64,000 bases of DNA from positions 62,001 to 126,000 of the forward strand of contig JAFABI010000049.1 in NCBI GenBank assembly GCA_023426125.1, given 5' to 3'. Shown in pieces: positions 1-7,921 of this stretch; positions within the stretch are counted from its first letter, which is position 1; each line of letters starts with the position of its first letter. A program made the translations under genes and the position numbers. The stretch is from Bacillota bacterium. GTDB lineage: Bacteria > Bacillota > Clostridia > Acetivibrionales > DTU013. The notes beneath the pieces were generated by a model. It did not search any database. It was given only the letters and a program-made list of their open reading frames with translations, and was not told the origin of the DNA.

Positions 1-1
1 T

Positions 2-1465
2 GAAAATGCTGATGAAAAATGGCTGCATGCCGCGTTGAAAAAACTCGGCTTTACCTGCATCGAGGAAACAGCGGTCGGTGCTGCGCAAGTGTCGAAACAA
101 TATGACAAATTGATCAACGAAAAGAAAATGAAAAATATTATCACCACGGCATGTCCTTCCATTGCGCTGCTTGTCCAGAAATACTATCCCGAACTGGTAG
201 GGCAGCTGGCCCCTGTGGTATCGCCGATGATAGCCCATGGAAAGATGCTTCGCGAGACCTATGGCCCAAGGATCCGGGTGGTTTTTATCGGCCCCTGCCT
301 TTCAAAAAAGGATGAATGCAACGATATTCAACACAGCGGAGTGATCGACGCCGCGATAACCTTTGAGGAATTGGACGCGTGGCTGGCCGAGGAGGGCATC
401 GGCAGCAGCACGGATTTATCCGGGAATCTGAAGGGAAGCCAGGAACTCAGGACAAGGATATACCCGGCTCCCGGAGGTATTATAAAAACCCTTGAAAGCC
501 GGGGGAGTAAACATTACCAGTGCATCAGCGTTGACGGCGTGGAGCGGTGCATCAAAATAATGGATTCCATCAAAAGCGGCGGGCTGCAAAACTACTTTAT
601 CGAGATGAACAGCTGCTCGGGAGGCTGTATCGGCGGCCCCTGCATGAAGCACATAAAGGGCGGCTTCCTGGAAGCCCGGAGCAGGCTGATCGCCTACTTA
701 AAGCGCGGGTTGAAGGAAGAAAAATTGTTGAGCACCGAGGATGTAAAAATCGATTTGCGGAAAACCTTTTTCGACCTCCCAAGAAAAATCAAAGTTCCGT
801 CAGAGGCCGTCATCCAGGAAATACTCAACAGCATCGGCAAGTATACCAGGGACAAAGAGCTGAACTGCGGGGCATGCGGTTACTCAAGCTGCAGGGATAA
901 GGCTATTGCCGTCTATAATAACAGGGCGCAGCTTCATATGTGCCTGCCATATATGCGTGAAAGAGCGGAATCTATGTCAAACCTGATCATAAATACAACG
1001 CCCAACGCGATTTTCGCCCTGGATGAAAAGTTATGCATACAAGAGGCTAATTCCGCGGCGCAAAAAATGTTTGGATTGAATCAATCGGGGTTTGAGGGGA
1101 AGAGCATTTATGATGTCCTGGAATGTGAAGATTTTCAGATAGCCATTGACAGCAGGGAAAACACCTATGATAAGAAATACTACTATGAAAAGTATGGCAT
1201 GACGGTAAAACAGTCCGTTATTTACGTGCCGGATCAAAATATCGTCGTAATTGTCATTAAAGATATCACAGAGGAAGAAAGGCGTGCACAGCAGATGCAC
1301 CGTATCCGGGAAGAAAATGTGGAGCTTGCGCAGAAGGTCATCGAAAAGCAGATGCGGGTCGCACAGGAGATCGCCAGCCTTCTGGGAGAGACAACGGCAG
1401 AGACAAAGGTCGCGCTTACCAAGCTCAAGAAATCAATCCTGTCGGAAACGGGGGATGCCGTGTGA
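2..1465 (+). CDS. Sensory [FeFe]-hydrogenase-like protein with Fe-S and PAS domains (5' partial)
   Basis: The reading frame is open from base 2, so the start lies left of the window; the TTG at 35 is only the first possible start inside it. Counting from that TTG, three H-cluster-like motifs appear: a variant L1 with one Cys (TTACPS, Cys40), L2 (GPCLSKKDE, Cys88) and L3 (SCSGGCIGGPC, Cys194/198/203). A four-Cys Fe-S motif follows (Cys278, 281, 286, 303), then a PAS domain at about 312-420 and a helical tail. This order matches the sensory clostridial hydrogenase homologues that I know of, which are thought to sense redox state or H2 rather than turn over bulk H2. The stop overlaps the SpoIIE gene by 4 bp, so the two are probably translationally coupled. 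Confidence 0.85.
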   Translation, partial: ENADEKWLHAALKKLGFTCIEETAVGAAQVSKQYDKLINEKKMKNIITTACPSIALLVQKYYPELVGQLAPVVSPMIAHGKMLRETYGPRIRVVFIGPCLSKKDECNDIQHSGVIDAAITFEELDAWLAEEGIGSSTDLSGNLKGSQELRTRIYPAPGGIIKTLESRGSKHYQCISVDGVERCIKIMDSIKSGGLQNYFIEMNSCSGGCIGGPCMKHIKGGFLEARSRLIAYLKRGLKEEKLLSTEDVKIDLRKTFFDLPRKIKVPSEAVIQEILNSIGKYTRDKELNCGACGYSSCRDKAIAVYNNRAQLHMCLPYMRERAESMSNLIINTTPNAIFALDEKLCIQEANSAAQKMFGLNQSGFEGKSIYDVLECEDFQIAIDSRENTYDKKYYYEKYGMTVKQSVIYVPDQNIVVIVIKDITEEERRAQQMHRIREENVELAQKVIEKQMRVAQEIASLLGETTAETKVALTKLKKSILSETGDAV

Positions 1466-2634
1466 GCCTGTATATCGATACAAGCTTTGAAAGCCTGAAT
1501 AAGCATAATGAAGAGCTCTGCGGGGACAAGGTGGAAATAATCCGTAACGAGAATTCGGTGGTAGTCGTCCTGGCGGATGGTCTGGGAAGCGGTGTGAAGG
1601 CAAATATCCTCGCCACCCTGACCGCAAAAATCATCGGCACCATGGTGTCCAACGGGTCAAGCGTGGATGAGGCGGTGGAGACTATCGCGAATACACTGCC
1701 GGTATGCCGGGACAGGGGGATTGCATATTCTACCTTTTCGATCCTGCAGATATTCTATTCGGGAAAAGGGTATCTGGTTGAGTTTGACAATCCGGCCGTA
1801 TTCCGGCTGAGAAAGGGAAGGCTTTTTCAAACGGATGCGGCCTTAAGGGTGATAAGCGGCAAGTCAATCAAGGAAAGCAGATTTACGGTGACTCCCGACG
1901 ACATATTCATTATGGCAAGCGACGGAGTCATCCACGCCGGAATAGGCCAGACCCTGAATTTGGGCTGGCAGTGGGACAATGTTTCGGAATATCTGCAGAG
2001 GTCTTACAAAACCGGAATCTCGGCAAAAAACATTACAAAGCTGCTGCTCTCGGTATGCGACAATCTGTATGCCCACGAACCGGGGGATGACACAACGGTT
2101 GTAACGATTAATATACGAAAGCCGGTAAAATTGAATGTTATGGTTGGGCCGCCCATTGATGCGGAACAGGACAAGGATATCATCTCCGCTTTTATTGCGT
2201 CGCAGGGCAAAAAAGTGGTTTGTGGAGGCACTACCTCGCAAATTGTTGCAAGGGAGCTGGGGAAAGAGATCCGGACAAATTTTGACTACTATAATCCCAG
2301 CGTACCGCCAACCGCTGAGATCGACGGGATCGACCTCACGACGGAAGGCGTATTGACGCTGAGAAAGGCGCTGGACAGCTTAAAAGCCTGTGAAGCTTCC
2401 GACAGCAGCATGCAGGATTTTCTGGAGCTCAACAAAAAGGACGGGGCTTCAAGGCTGGCAAAAATCCTCCTGGAGGAGAGCACAAATATTCATTTTATCG
2501 TGGGGCGGGCCATCAACCCGGCGCACCAAAATCCTGAATTCCCATTGAACCTCAGCCTGAAGCTGAAGCTGGTGGAAGAGATTGTAATCTACCTGAATAA
2601 AATGGGTAAGCAGGTGAGCCTGGAATATCATTGA
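1462..2634 (+). CDS. SpoIIE-type PP2C serine phosphatase
   Basis: A 390-residue protein that starts at GTG within the ATG/stop overlap of the hydrogenase-like gene. The PP2C/SpoIIE metal-binding motifs are visible: ADGLGSG at 38-44, SDG at 153-155 and GDDTT at 208-212. The phosphatase fold occupies roughly residues 1-220. The C-terminal ~170 residues, rich in charged helices, are of a kind found with this pair but I cannot name a domain. In this class the sensory hydrogenase-like protein is thought to pass a redox signal to the phosphatase, which would act on a phosphoprotein target such as an anti-anti-sigma factor. The target is not visible here. The ~190 bp after the gene show no clear terminator. 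Confidence 0.87.
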   Translation: MSLYIDTSFESLNKHNEELCGDKVEIIRNENSVVVVLADGLGSGVKANILATLTAKIIGTMVSNGSSVDEAVETIANTLPVCRDRGIAYSTFSILQIFYSGKGYLVEFDNPAVFRLRKGRLFQTDAALRVISGKSIKESRFTVTPDDIFIMASDGVIHAGIGQTLNLGWQWDNVSEYLQRSYKTGISAKNITKLLLSVCDNLYAHEPGDDTTVVTINIRKPVKLNVMVGPPIDAEQDKDIISAFIASQGKKVVCGGTTSQIVARELGKEIRTNFDYYNPSVPPTAEIDGIDLTTEGVLTLRKALDSLKACEASDSSMQDFLELNKKDGASRLAKILLEESTNIHFIVGRAINPAHQNPEFPLNLSLKLKLVEEIVIYLNKMGKQVSLEYH

Positions 2635-2823
2635 GAATTTTTTTGATAATGTAAAACAAAGTCAGGAAATAACAGACGGGGCACTTGAGGAACGATGTAT
2701 CCCTAAATTCCGGGATTGCCATGAGGAGCGCGTCAGAAGGCCATATGAAGGCTATACATTGAAGCATGTGATAAGTGGAAGATAAGGCAATGAGCAGGAA
2801 AAAGTAATGGAGGAACGAAGCCT

Positions 2824-4362
2824 ATGGGCTTGCGGACAGTAATCCTAAAACTTCATGAACCCGGCAAAGCGAAGCAAAAGGTTATGGATGAGGCGTTAAT
2901 CAACTACAACCTGGCCCTGCGCTTCCTTCTCAATAAAGCATCTTCAAGCTTTCCGGAGCTGGAGGAGAAGTTTCTTGGGGGGAATGGCCGCTGTAACGTA
3001 CTTGCGTTGACAAAGTGGATTGACGGTGATTTAAGCAAAGAGTTGAACAAGTTTGCGGTGCAGCCCTTTAAAGATGCACTGAAGCTGGATTTTGCGTCTA
3101 CCGTAGCCAATTATCTCAGGCTTGGGAATACCGGATCCGACGCGGCCTTTCCGGCGATACGGGAATGTCCGGAGAATGCCGGCCGAGGGAAAAATCATCA
3201 AAGCTTTGGGGATTTTGTAAAGCTTTATTCAATATACTTCTGCCGCTATGACCCAAAGAGGAGCTATTGCCTGCTTTACAACCGGGCAAAGGACAGATAC
3301 TACGTAAAGCTTTATCTTCTGAACAGCGCTAATTCAAGGTTGACTTCGGACAATTCCCGGAACAGGGATGAATTGGAATACATCCATAAAGATGGCGGAA
3401 CCCCCGGGAGAAGCAGAAAAAAGGAAGCGTATATTATCGTACCCCTTTCCTTCGGGAGATGGCAGGAAAAATTTTTAAAGGAAGCCACAGAAGCTCCCGA
3501 AAGGTTCAAGACGGCAAGGCTGTTCAAAAAGAAGAACGAATATTATATCGCCGTGTCAATGGAAACAGGCGGGACGGGAGAAATTAAGACAGCAGCATTT
3601 ATGGGCGTTTCCAGGGGATTGGAGAATAAGCTCAATTACACCGTTGTGAGCCTAAACGATGAAATTCTGTCCTCAGGCCCGGTAAAAAGCAGGGAGAAGG
3701 ATCAAAATGCATCGGAAATACCCATCGATGAGCTGCACGCATCGGCAAATTTCATTGCGGAGACAGCCGCTTCTTATAAAGCACAGGTGATCGTCCAGAA
3801 CCTTGCGGGCAGGGGAGATGGATTGAGCTGGCTGGAGGACGGGCAGGCTCAACGGCTGCCCGGATATAAGCGGAAGGACTACAACCGGCTGATCCGGCTG
3901 CTGGACTACAAGCTCCCGTGGAGAAATCTGCCGCCGCCCGTAAAGGTCAGTGCTGTGAATATTTTTCACCATTGCTGGAATTGCGGATTGACCTTCCGGA
4001 AAAACAGGGTCAATGAGAGCCTTTTCATTTGTACCGGGTGCGGGACGACGATGGATATCGACAGGCTGGGAAGCCTTAATCTGGCAAGAAAGCTCATCAG
4101 CTACCACGGTTCAAAAATCAGGATCAAGCTATCGAAGGAAGAGGAAGGAATACGATTTACCAATAGTATCCTGGGTCTGGATTTCTTTGCCGGCAACAGG
4201 GAAAACCAGTTGGAAGCGCTTAGAAATGAGATCTCAAGAATAATTGACGCTGCAAAGGTTCCGGCGGAACCTTCCAAAGGAAAAGTCCACAGAGGAAGGG
4301 CGAGCTTGATCAAGAAGCTGGAGAGTGCCGGGAACGTTATGGATTTTCTGGAATATATTTAA
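2824..4362 (+). CDS. TnpB/Cas12-like protein with disabled RuvC site
   Basis: A 512-residue protein preceded by GGAGG ten bases before the ATG. The fold signs of TnpB and related Cas12 proteins are clear: an N-terminal helical start (VILKLHEPGKAK), a strand-rich wedge region, RuvC-I around 258-276, a helix then RuvC-II around 305-328, a zinc ribbon (Cys384, 387, 403, 406) and RuvC-III around 410-423. The RuvC-I Asp is Ser263 (GVSRG for the usual GIDxG) and the RuvC-II Glu is Gln325 (VQNLAG). Only the RuvC-III Asp413 remains. DNA cleavage is therefore unlikely. About 90 residues extend past RuvC-III, longer than in typical TnpB. There is no TnpA partner, no IS end and no CRISPR array. Guide-directed DNA binding, as in TldR repressors or inactive type V-U/Cas12 proteins, is the best inference. 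Confidence 0.8.
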   Translation: MGLRTVILKLHEPGKAKQKVMDEALINYNLALRFLLNKASSSFPELEEKFLGGNGRCNVLALTKWIDGDLSKELNKFAVQPFKDALKLDFASTVANYLRLGNTGSDAAFPAIRECPENAGRGKNHQSFGDFVKLYSIYFCRYDPKRSYCLLYNRAKDRYYVKLYLLNSANSRLTSDNSRNRDELEYIHKDGGTPGRSRKKEAYIIVPLSFGRWQEKFLKEATEAPERFKTARLFKKKNEYYIAVSMETGGTGEIKTAAFMGVSRGLENKLNYTVVSLNDEILSSGPVKSREKDQNASEIPIDELHASANFIAETAASYKAQVIVQNLAGRGDGLSWLEDGQAQRLPGYKRKDYNRLIRLLDYKLPWRNLPPPVKVSAVNIFHHCWNCGLTFRKNRVNESLFICTGCGTTMDIDRLGSLNLARKLISYHGSKIRIKLSKEEEGIRFTNSILGLDFFAGNRENQLEALRNEISRIIDAAKVPAEPSKGKVHRGRASLIKKLESAGNVMDFLEYI

Positions 4363-4469
4363 TTATATATATTTGTGCTTTTTGCTGCCGCACCATTTCC
4401 CCTGCAGAGGGAAATCTTACCGGGTAAGGCGCCGGGATCTACCGGCGTGAAAGAGCAGCTATCTAGAAA

Positions 4470-4641
4470 CAGGGACTGTCTTAGAAAGCGGATTGCCCAA
4501 TGGGCAATCCCTGCACATTGGGCTGGTCGATGATTCGTCATCAACTGGTCCATGCGCCCGGGGCCGATGCATGTCGGTAGCCCCGCTGTGTAGGGGCGCG
4601 CATTGCGCGTCCGCGTGTTTTGGGGCAGTCCCTGCTTTTTT
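4470..4641 (+). other. Structured inverted-repeat region, possible small RNA
   Basis: The arms CAGGGACTG (4470-4478) and CAGTCCCTG (4626-4634) are perfect inverted repeats, and the right arm runs into a T-tract, so a transcript would end like an intrinsic terminator. Nested hairpins lie inside, including GATTGCCCA/TGGGCAATC at 4491-4509 and a GC-rich stem near 4555-4600. The region starts ~108 bp after the TnpB-like stop, where a guide-like RNA of a TnpB family member would be expected. The alternative is a MITE or REP-type repeat, since it contains one copy of the dispersed GCGCGCATTGCGCG motif. The rest of 4363-4941 shows no supported gene. Confidence 0.4.
4589..4614 (+). repeat. REP-like dispersed palindrome, copy 1
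   Basis: TGTAGGGGCGCGCATTGCGC followed by GTCCGC. The same core occurs, in either orientation, at 10760-10784, 46872-46895 and 46940-46965, and as partial copies near 34798-34816 and 40536-40559. All copies are intergenic. Confidence 0.7.
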
Positions 4642-4941
4642 ATGTCTATCTTTCTTAAGAACTGATGAAAATACAACTTACGCTATGATTTTCTGCGATG
4701 CTTTGTATTTACTGCTTGCCTATGCAACCTGCTTATGCAGAAAAAGCGTAATTAATATTTTCAGTGCACCTAAAAACAAACCTTATCTAATTATGCAAAG
4801 GATCTAAAAGGCTCGTATAAAGCTATATGGCGATGGTTGCGACAGGTGCATGAACAGGATAGAATAAGATTGATAAATAATTAACGAAGTTATTTTTACT
4901 TGCAATAAAACTTCGAAAAGTCCAAAAAGGGGTGCTGAGGT

Positions 4942-5214
4942 ATGAAATTAGAATTCGATGTTTATAGGGCGATATGCGAAACGAAGCGATTTGTTATCAA
5001 TGGCATTAAAGCGACGTACAAGGATTTTGGCGAAAAATATGACGCTGCTCCGGAGAAAACCAGGCCTAATTGCTGCGGGAATATGCTATTTGAGCCAAAA
5101 GTACCTGCTCAACAGATACTTGATAAATACGGGATAACCATAAGCGAATATATGAATATCTGTAAACAATTACAGGATTGCGTCTCTTTCGGGACCTGCA
5201 GCTTGTGCGAGTAA
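4942..5214 (+). CDS. Small Cys-rich protein of unknown function
   Basis: A 90-residue protein with GGGGTG nine bases before the ATG. I do not recognise the family. The N-terminal half is charged and helical; a CC pair sits near residue 44-45, and three to four further Cys cluster at the C-terminus (NICKQLQDC, GTCSLC). That spacing could bind a metal or Fe-S cluster, but nothing proves it. No signal peptide or membrane segment is visible. It stands alone between the structured region after the TnpB-like gene and the cobalamin riboswitch, with no operon partner. It could be a regulator-like or metal-handling protein. Confidence 0.6.
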   Translation: MKLEFDVYRAICETKRFVINGIKATYKDFGEKYDAAPEKTRPNCCGNMLFEPKVPAQQILDKYGITISEYMNICKQLQDCVSFGTCSLCE

Positions 5215-5357
5215 AGAATGGGGGTTCCTCCGAACTTATGGCGAAATCGCTTGCCATAAAGCTGCAGCATCCGGTATGCAGGAATATTTACAAAAAGGAT
5301 AAATATTTTACAAGACGAGAACAACTGACGGGATTATAATGAAAATACAACTACACA

Positions 5358-5545
5358 TTGTTGACAGGTGCCAGTTATAGTTTTGACGAACGAAGCTATG
5401 AGCTGGTGAAAAGGGAAGCGGGTAGAAAGCCCGCGCGGTCCCGCCGCTGTGAGAGAGGAGTCCTTACAGGAAGCCACTGGGAAACCGGGAAGGCTGTGAG
5501 GGCAATGAGGCTTGAGCCAGAAGACCTGCCTGTCTTATGCACGAT
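5358..5545 (+). promoter_or_regulatory. Cobalamin (B12) riboswitch
   Basis: The leader carries the expected landmarks in order: an ACAGGTGCC start at about 5364, a GGGAAGCGGGT...CCGCGCGGTCCCGCCGCTGT core at 5412-5450, the B12-box region GCCACTGGGAAACCGGGAAG at 5472-5491, and AGCCAGAAGACCTGCCTGT at 5515-5533. It sits ~240 bp before the MtaA-like methyltransferase in the same direction. A terminator-like hairpin follows at 5626-5661, which suggests control by transcription termination when cobalamin is plentiful. Confidence 0.93.
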
Positions 5546-5625
5546 AAAACTCTGCGAGTGATAGAGGTGTGTAATCAGGATAAGAAGATTATTTGTCCTG
5601 TGTATTTTTGATACGATTATACATA

Positions 5626-5661
5626 AAACCTCTTGACTTTCATGTCGGGAGGTTTATTTTA
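5626..5661 (+). terminator. Riboswitch terminator hairpin
   Basis: AAACCTC pairs with GAGGTTT across a 16-base loop, followed by a T-rich tract (ATTTTAT). It lies between the cobalamin aptamer and the methyltransferase gene, the position of an expression platform. Confidence 0.6.
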
Positions 5662-5779
5662 TCGAAGGCAAGGGATGGCAATGCAGCGAAATGGCGGCAT
5701 GAAGCGAAGACGCCGGATAACGTTAAGGTAAGGGATTCTTACGGGTAGTGCAGAAAATAAGAATAGGAGTGTAAAAAAA

Positions 5780-6808
5780 ATGAAACGGAATATGAAAACC
5801 TGGATGTACAATTTATTAAACTCACCGGATAGAAAGGCTATGCCTGTACTGTCCTTCCCCGGAGCAGAGATAAAAGGCATGAATATTCTGCAGGTAGTGA
5901 GTGAAGCAAAAAATCAATATGAGTGTATAAAGGCAATTGCTGAAAAGTACCCGTCAATCGCCAGCGTCACGTGCATGGATTTATCTGTCGAAGCGGAGGC
6001 CTTCGGCTGTGATATCAGGTTTACAGAGGACGAAATCCCTACGGTTGTCAAGGGAGCTATCCGTGATATGGAGGAAGTAGAGGGGCTGCGGATTCCCAAT
6101 GTAGGAGAAGGCCGCACTTCTGAATACATTAACGCCGCCGGGCTCGCAGCAAAGCATATTAAGGAACGTCCCGCCTTTGCCGGCATGATCGGTCCGTTTT
6201 CTTTATCGGGCCGATTGTTTGACATGACGGAAATAATGGTCGCCATTATGACGGAACCGGAGACAATGCACCTTTTGCTTCAAAAATGCGTGCAATTTCT
6301 GGTGGAATATGCAAAAGCATTCAAAGAAGCAGGAGCAAACGGCATCATTATTGCGGAACCGGCGGCAGGACTGCTGTCTCCCCAGCATTGCCAGGAATTT
6401 TCATCGGCATATGTTAAAAAGATTGTAGAAGCAGTCCAGGACGACTTTTTCATGACGATCCTGCATAACTGCGGCAATACGGAAAAGCAGGTGGAATCCA
6501 TGGTCTCCACAGGGGCTATGGGCTTTCATTTCGGAAATGCCGTTGATATGGCAAGGATTATGCCGCAAATACCGTGGGGCAGAGTTGCCATGGGGAATGT
6601 CGACCCTGCCAGTGTTTTAAAAAATGGCAGCGTGGATGAAGTGAGAACAAAGACGCAGGAACTTCTGTGGAAAACGGCGATTTATAAAAATTTTGTTCTG
6701 TCAAGCGGCTGCGATGTGCCGCCAGGAACGCCCCAAAACAATATTCAGGCATTTTTTGATGAGCTTGACAGGTTCAACCGTTCTGCGATGGCAGGGGAAA
6801 TAGCATAG
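5780..6808 (+). CDS. MtaA/CmuA-like (UroD-family) cobalamin methyltransferase
   Basis: A 342-residue cytosolic TIM-barrel protein with AGGAGTG before the ATG. It resembles the MtaA/CmuA branch of the uroporphyrinogen decarboxylase family, which moves methyl groups between methylated corrinoid proteins and thiols or other acceptors through a bound zinc. The likely zinc ligands are His and Cys of LHNCGNT near residue 231-236 and Cys of SSGCDVPPGTP near 312. The cobalamin riboswitch upstream supports a B12-linked role. No corrinoid protein or substrate-specific methyltransferase gene is adjacent, so the partner must be encoded elsewhere and the substrate is unknown. Confidence 0.85.
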   Translation: MKRNMKTWMYNLLNSPDRKAMPVLSFPGAEIKGMNILQVVSEAKNQYECIKAIAEKYPSIASVTCMDLSVEAEAFGCDIRFTEDEIPTVVKGAIRDMEEVEGLRIPNVGEGRTSEYINAAGLAAKHIKERPAFAGMIGPFSLSGRLFDMTEIMVAIMTEPETMHLLLQKCVQFLVEYAKAFKEAGANGIIIAEPAAGLLSPQHCQEFSSAYVKKIVEAVQDDFFMTILHNCGNTEKQVESMVSTGAMGFHFGNAVDMARIMPQIPWGRVAMGNVDPASVLKNGSVDEVRTKTQELLWKTAIYKNFVLSSGCDVPPGTPQNNIQAFFDELDRFNRSAMAGEIA

Positions 6809-6941
6809 AACCCCCGGGCGTGGGATTCGGTTTCAGGTCTCACAGGATTCCGGCCAGCGCGTTCCAATTCCGGCAAGTCCGGTTGCAGAAGCCCGCTCGT
6901 ATTGCCGGCAGGCAGTGGGGACTTCGTTTTGAAGGGGATTA

Positions 6942-7919
6942 TCAATACAAGTAAACGTAGTCCTCCACTTCCTTGGCGGGTGTAATTTTCGTTATAGTAA
7001 GCTGCGGATCATCATATTTCTCGCCTTCATATTCATTTTGCACGACAGAGAGGGTGCCTTCAACCGTCACCCATGACTCCTCTTTGAGTTCGGAAGCCCC
7101 GTCATATTTACAAACCAACCCCACAGGGGCCAAATCCGCAGCGCAGCAGGACATCATCAGCCGGGCGGGCACAAATTCGTCCTTTTTGAGTATTTCCGGA
7201 TCTTTGAAAACAAATCCCGTCATTACCACCGTATAGCCTTTATATTTTTCCATATCCATATAGATCTCCGAAAGCCATATGCCGAAATCATCATTTGACA
7301 CGGTAATTTTTTTGTTTGCAGTATCCAGACCCGGCAGACCGGTTGAATAACCCTCTTCCGGCAGATCGGTTTGTGTATCGGGGACAGTGGTATCGATGGA
7401 GTCTTCCGGCGCCGTATCTTCTGATGGCAGTTCATCTCCGGTAAGAGCGGAAGGATCTGTCACAGGTTCAGTGCTGCTTTCTGCAGGGTCTTCGGTTGGC
7501 TCGGATGGAATGGCGGTCGAGACGTTGAAGCCGGAATCGCCCGATGAAGCCTGCTTTTGAGGCGTACCATAGGAGCTGCTCTGGCCAGGCCGGCTGGAAA
7601 AAGGATTCCTGGCGAGATAATTGCCGGAAAGATCGGAGGCGCTCAGGGGGCTGTGAGGAAGCAGTAACAGCAAAATGGGGATGGCCAGCACAAAACAATG
7701 CCCGGAGCGTACTTTGTGCTGCGGGCGGAACAGCCTGCCCAGCCCTGCCAGAGCCCATATACCCATGACGATTGCCGCAAAATAAAGATACGGCTCCATT
7801 CTGGGCGTGACATACGAAAGATATTTCCCGCTGCTCACCAGATAAAGCATCAATCCCCCGAAACCGAAATAGCACATGGACTCCAGAAAAATTTGAGGAT
7901 TAAACGCCTTTGCGTGCAT
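6942..7919 (-). CDS. YcgQ-like (TIGR03943) membrane/exported permease partner
   Basis: A 325-residue protein if started at the ATG at 7919, which has GGGAGGG nine bases upstream; a longer frame to 7967 overlaps the preceding gene and is less likely. Two or three hydrophobic segments form the N-terminal ~100 residues. A long Ser/Thr/Pro/Glu-rich linker follows, then a C-terminal domain with the MMSCCAADLAPVG motif typical of the YcgQ/TIGR03943 family. The gene starts 2 bp after the stop of the permease fusion and is part of a minus-strand metal-handling operon. The family is paired with YcgR/DUF318 permeases and is linked to zinc or other metal homeostasis in Firmicutes. Confidence 0.82.
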   Translation of the reverse strand: MHAKAFNPQIFLESMCYFGFGGLMLYLVSSGKYLSYVTPRMEPYLYFAAIVMGIWALAGLGRLFRPQHKVRSGHCFVLAIPILLLLLPHSPLSASDLSGNYLARNPFSSRPGQSSSYGTPQKQASSGDSGFNVSTAIPSEPTEDPAESSTEPVTDPSALTGDELPSEDTAPEDSIDTTVPDTQTDLPEEGYSTGLPGLDTANKKITVSNDDFGIWLSEIYMDMEKYKGYTVVMTGFVFKDPEILKKDEFVPARLMMSCCAADLAPVGLVCKYDGASELKEESWVTVEGTLSVVQNEYEGEKYDDPQLTITKITPAKEVEDYVYLY

Positions 7920-7921
7920 AG

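Noticed and set aside
2824..4362. Active IS200/IS605 transposon
   Set aside because: No TnpA, no hairpin ends detected next to the gene, and two RuvC residues are substituted.
4493..4807. 104-codon reading frame after the TnpB-like gene
   Set aside because: It runs through REP-like and hairpin DNA, has no RBS and its product has no protein-like composition.
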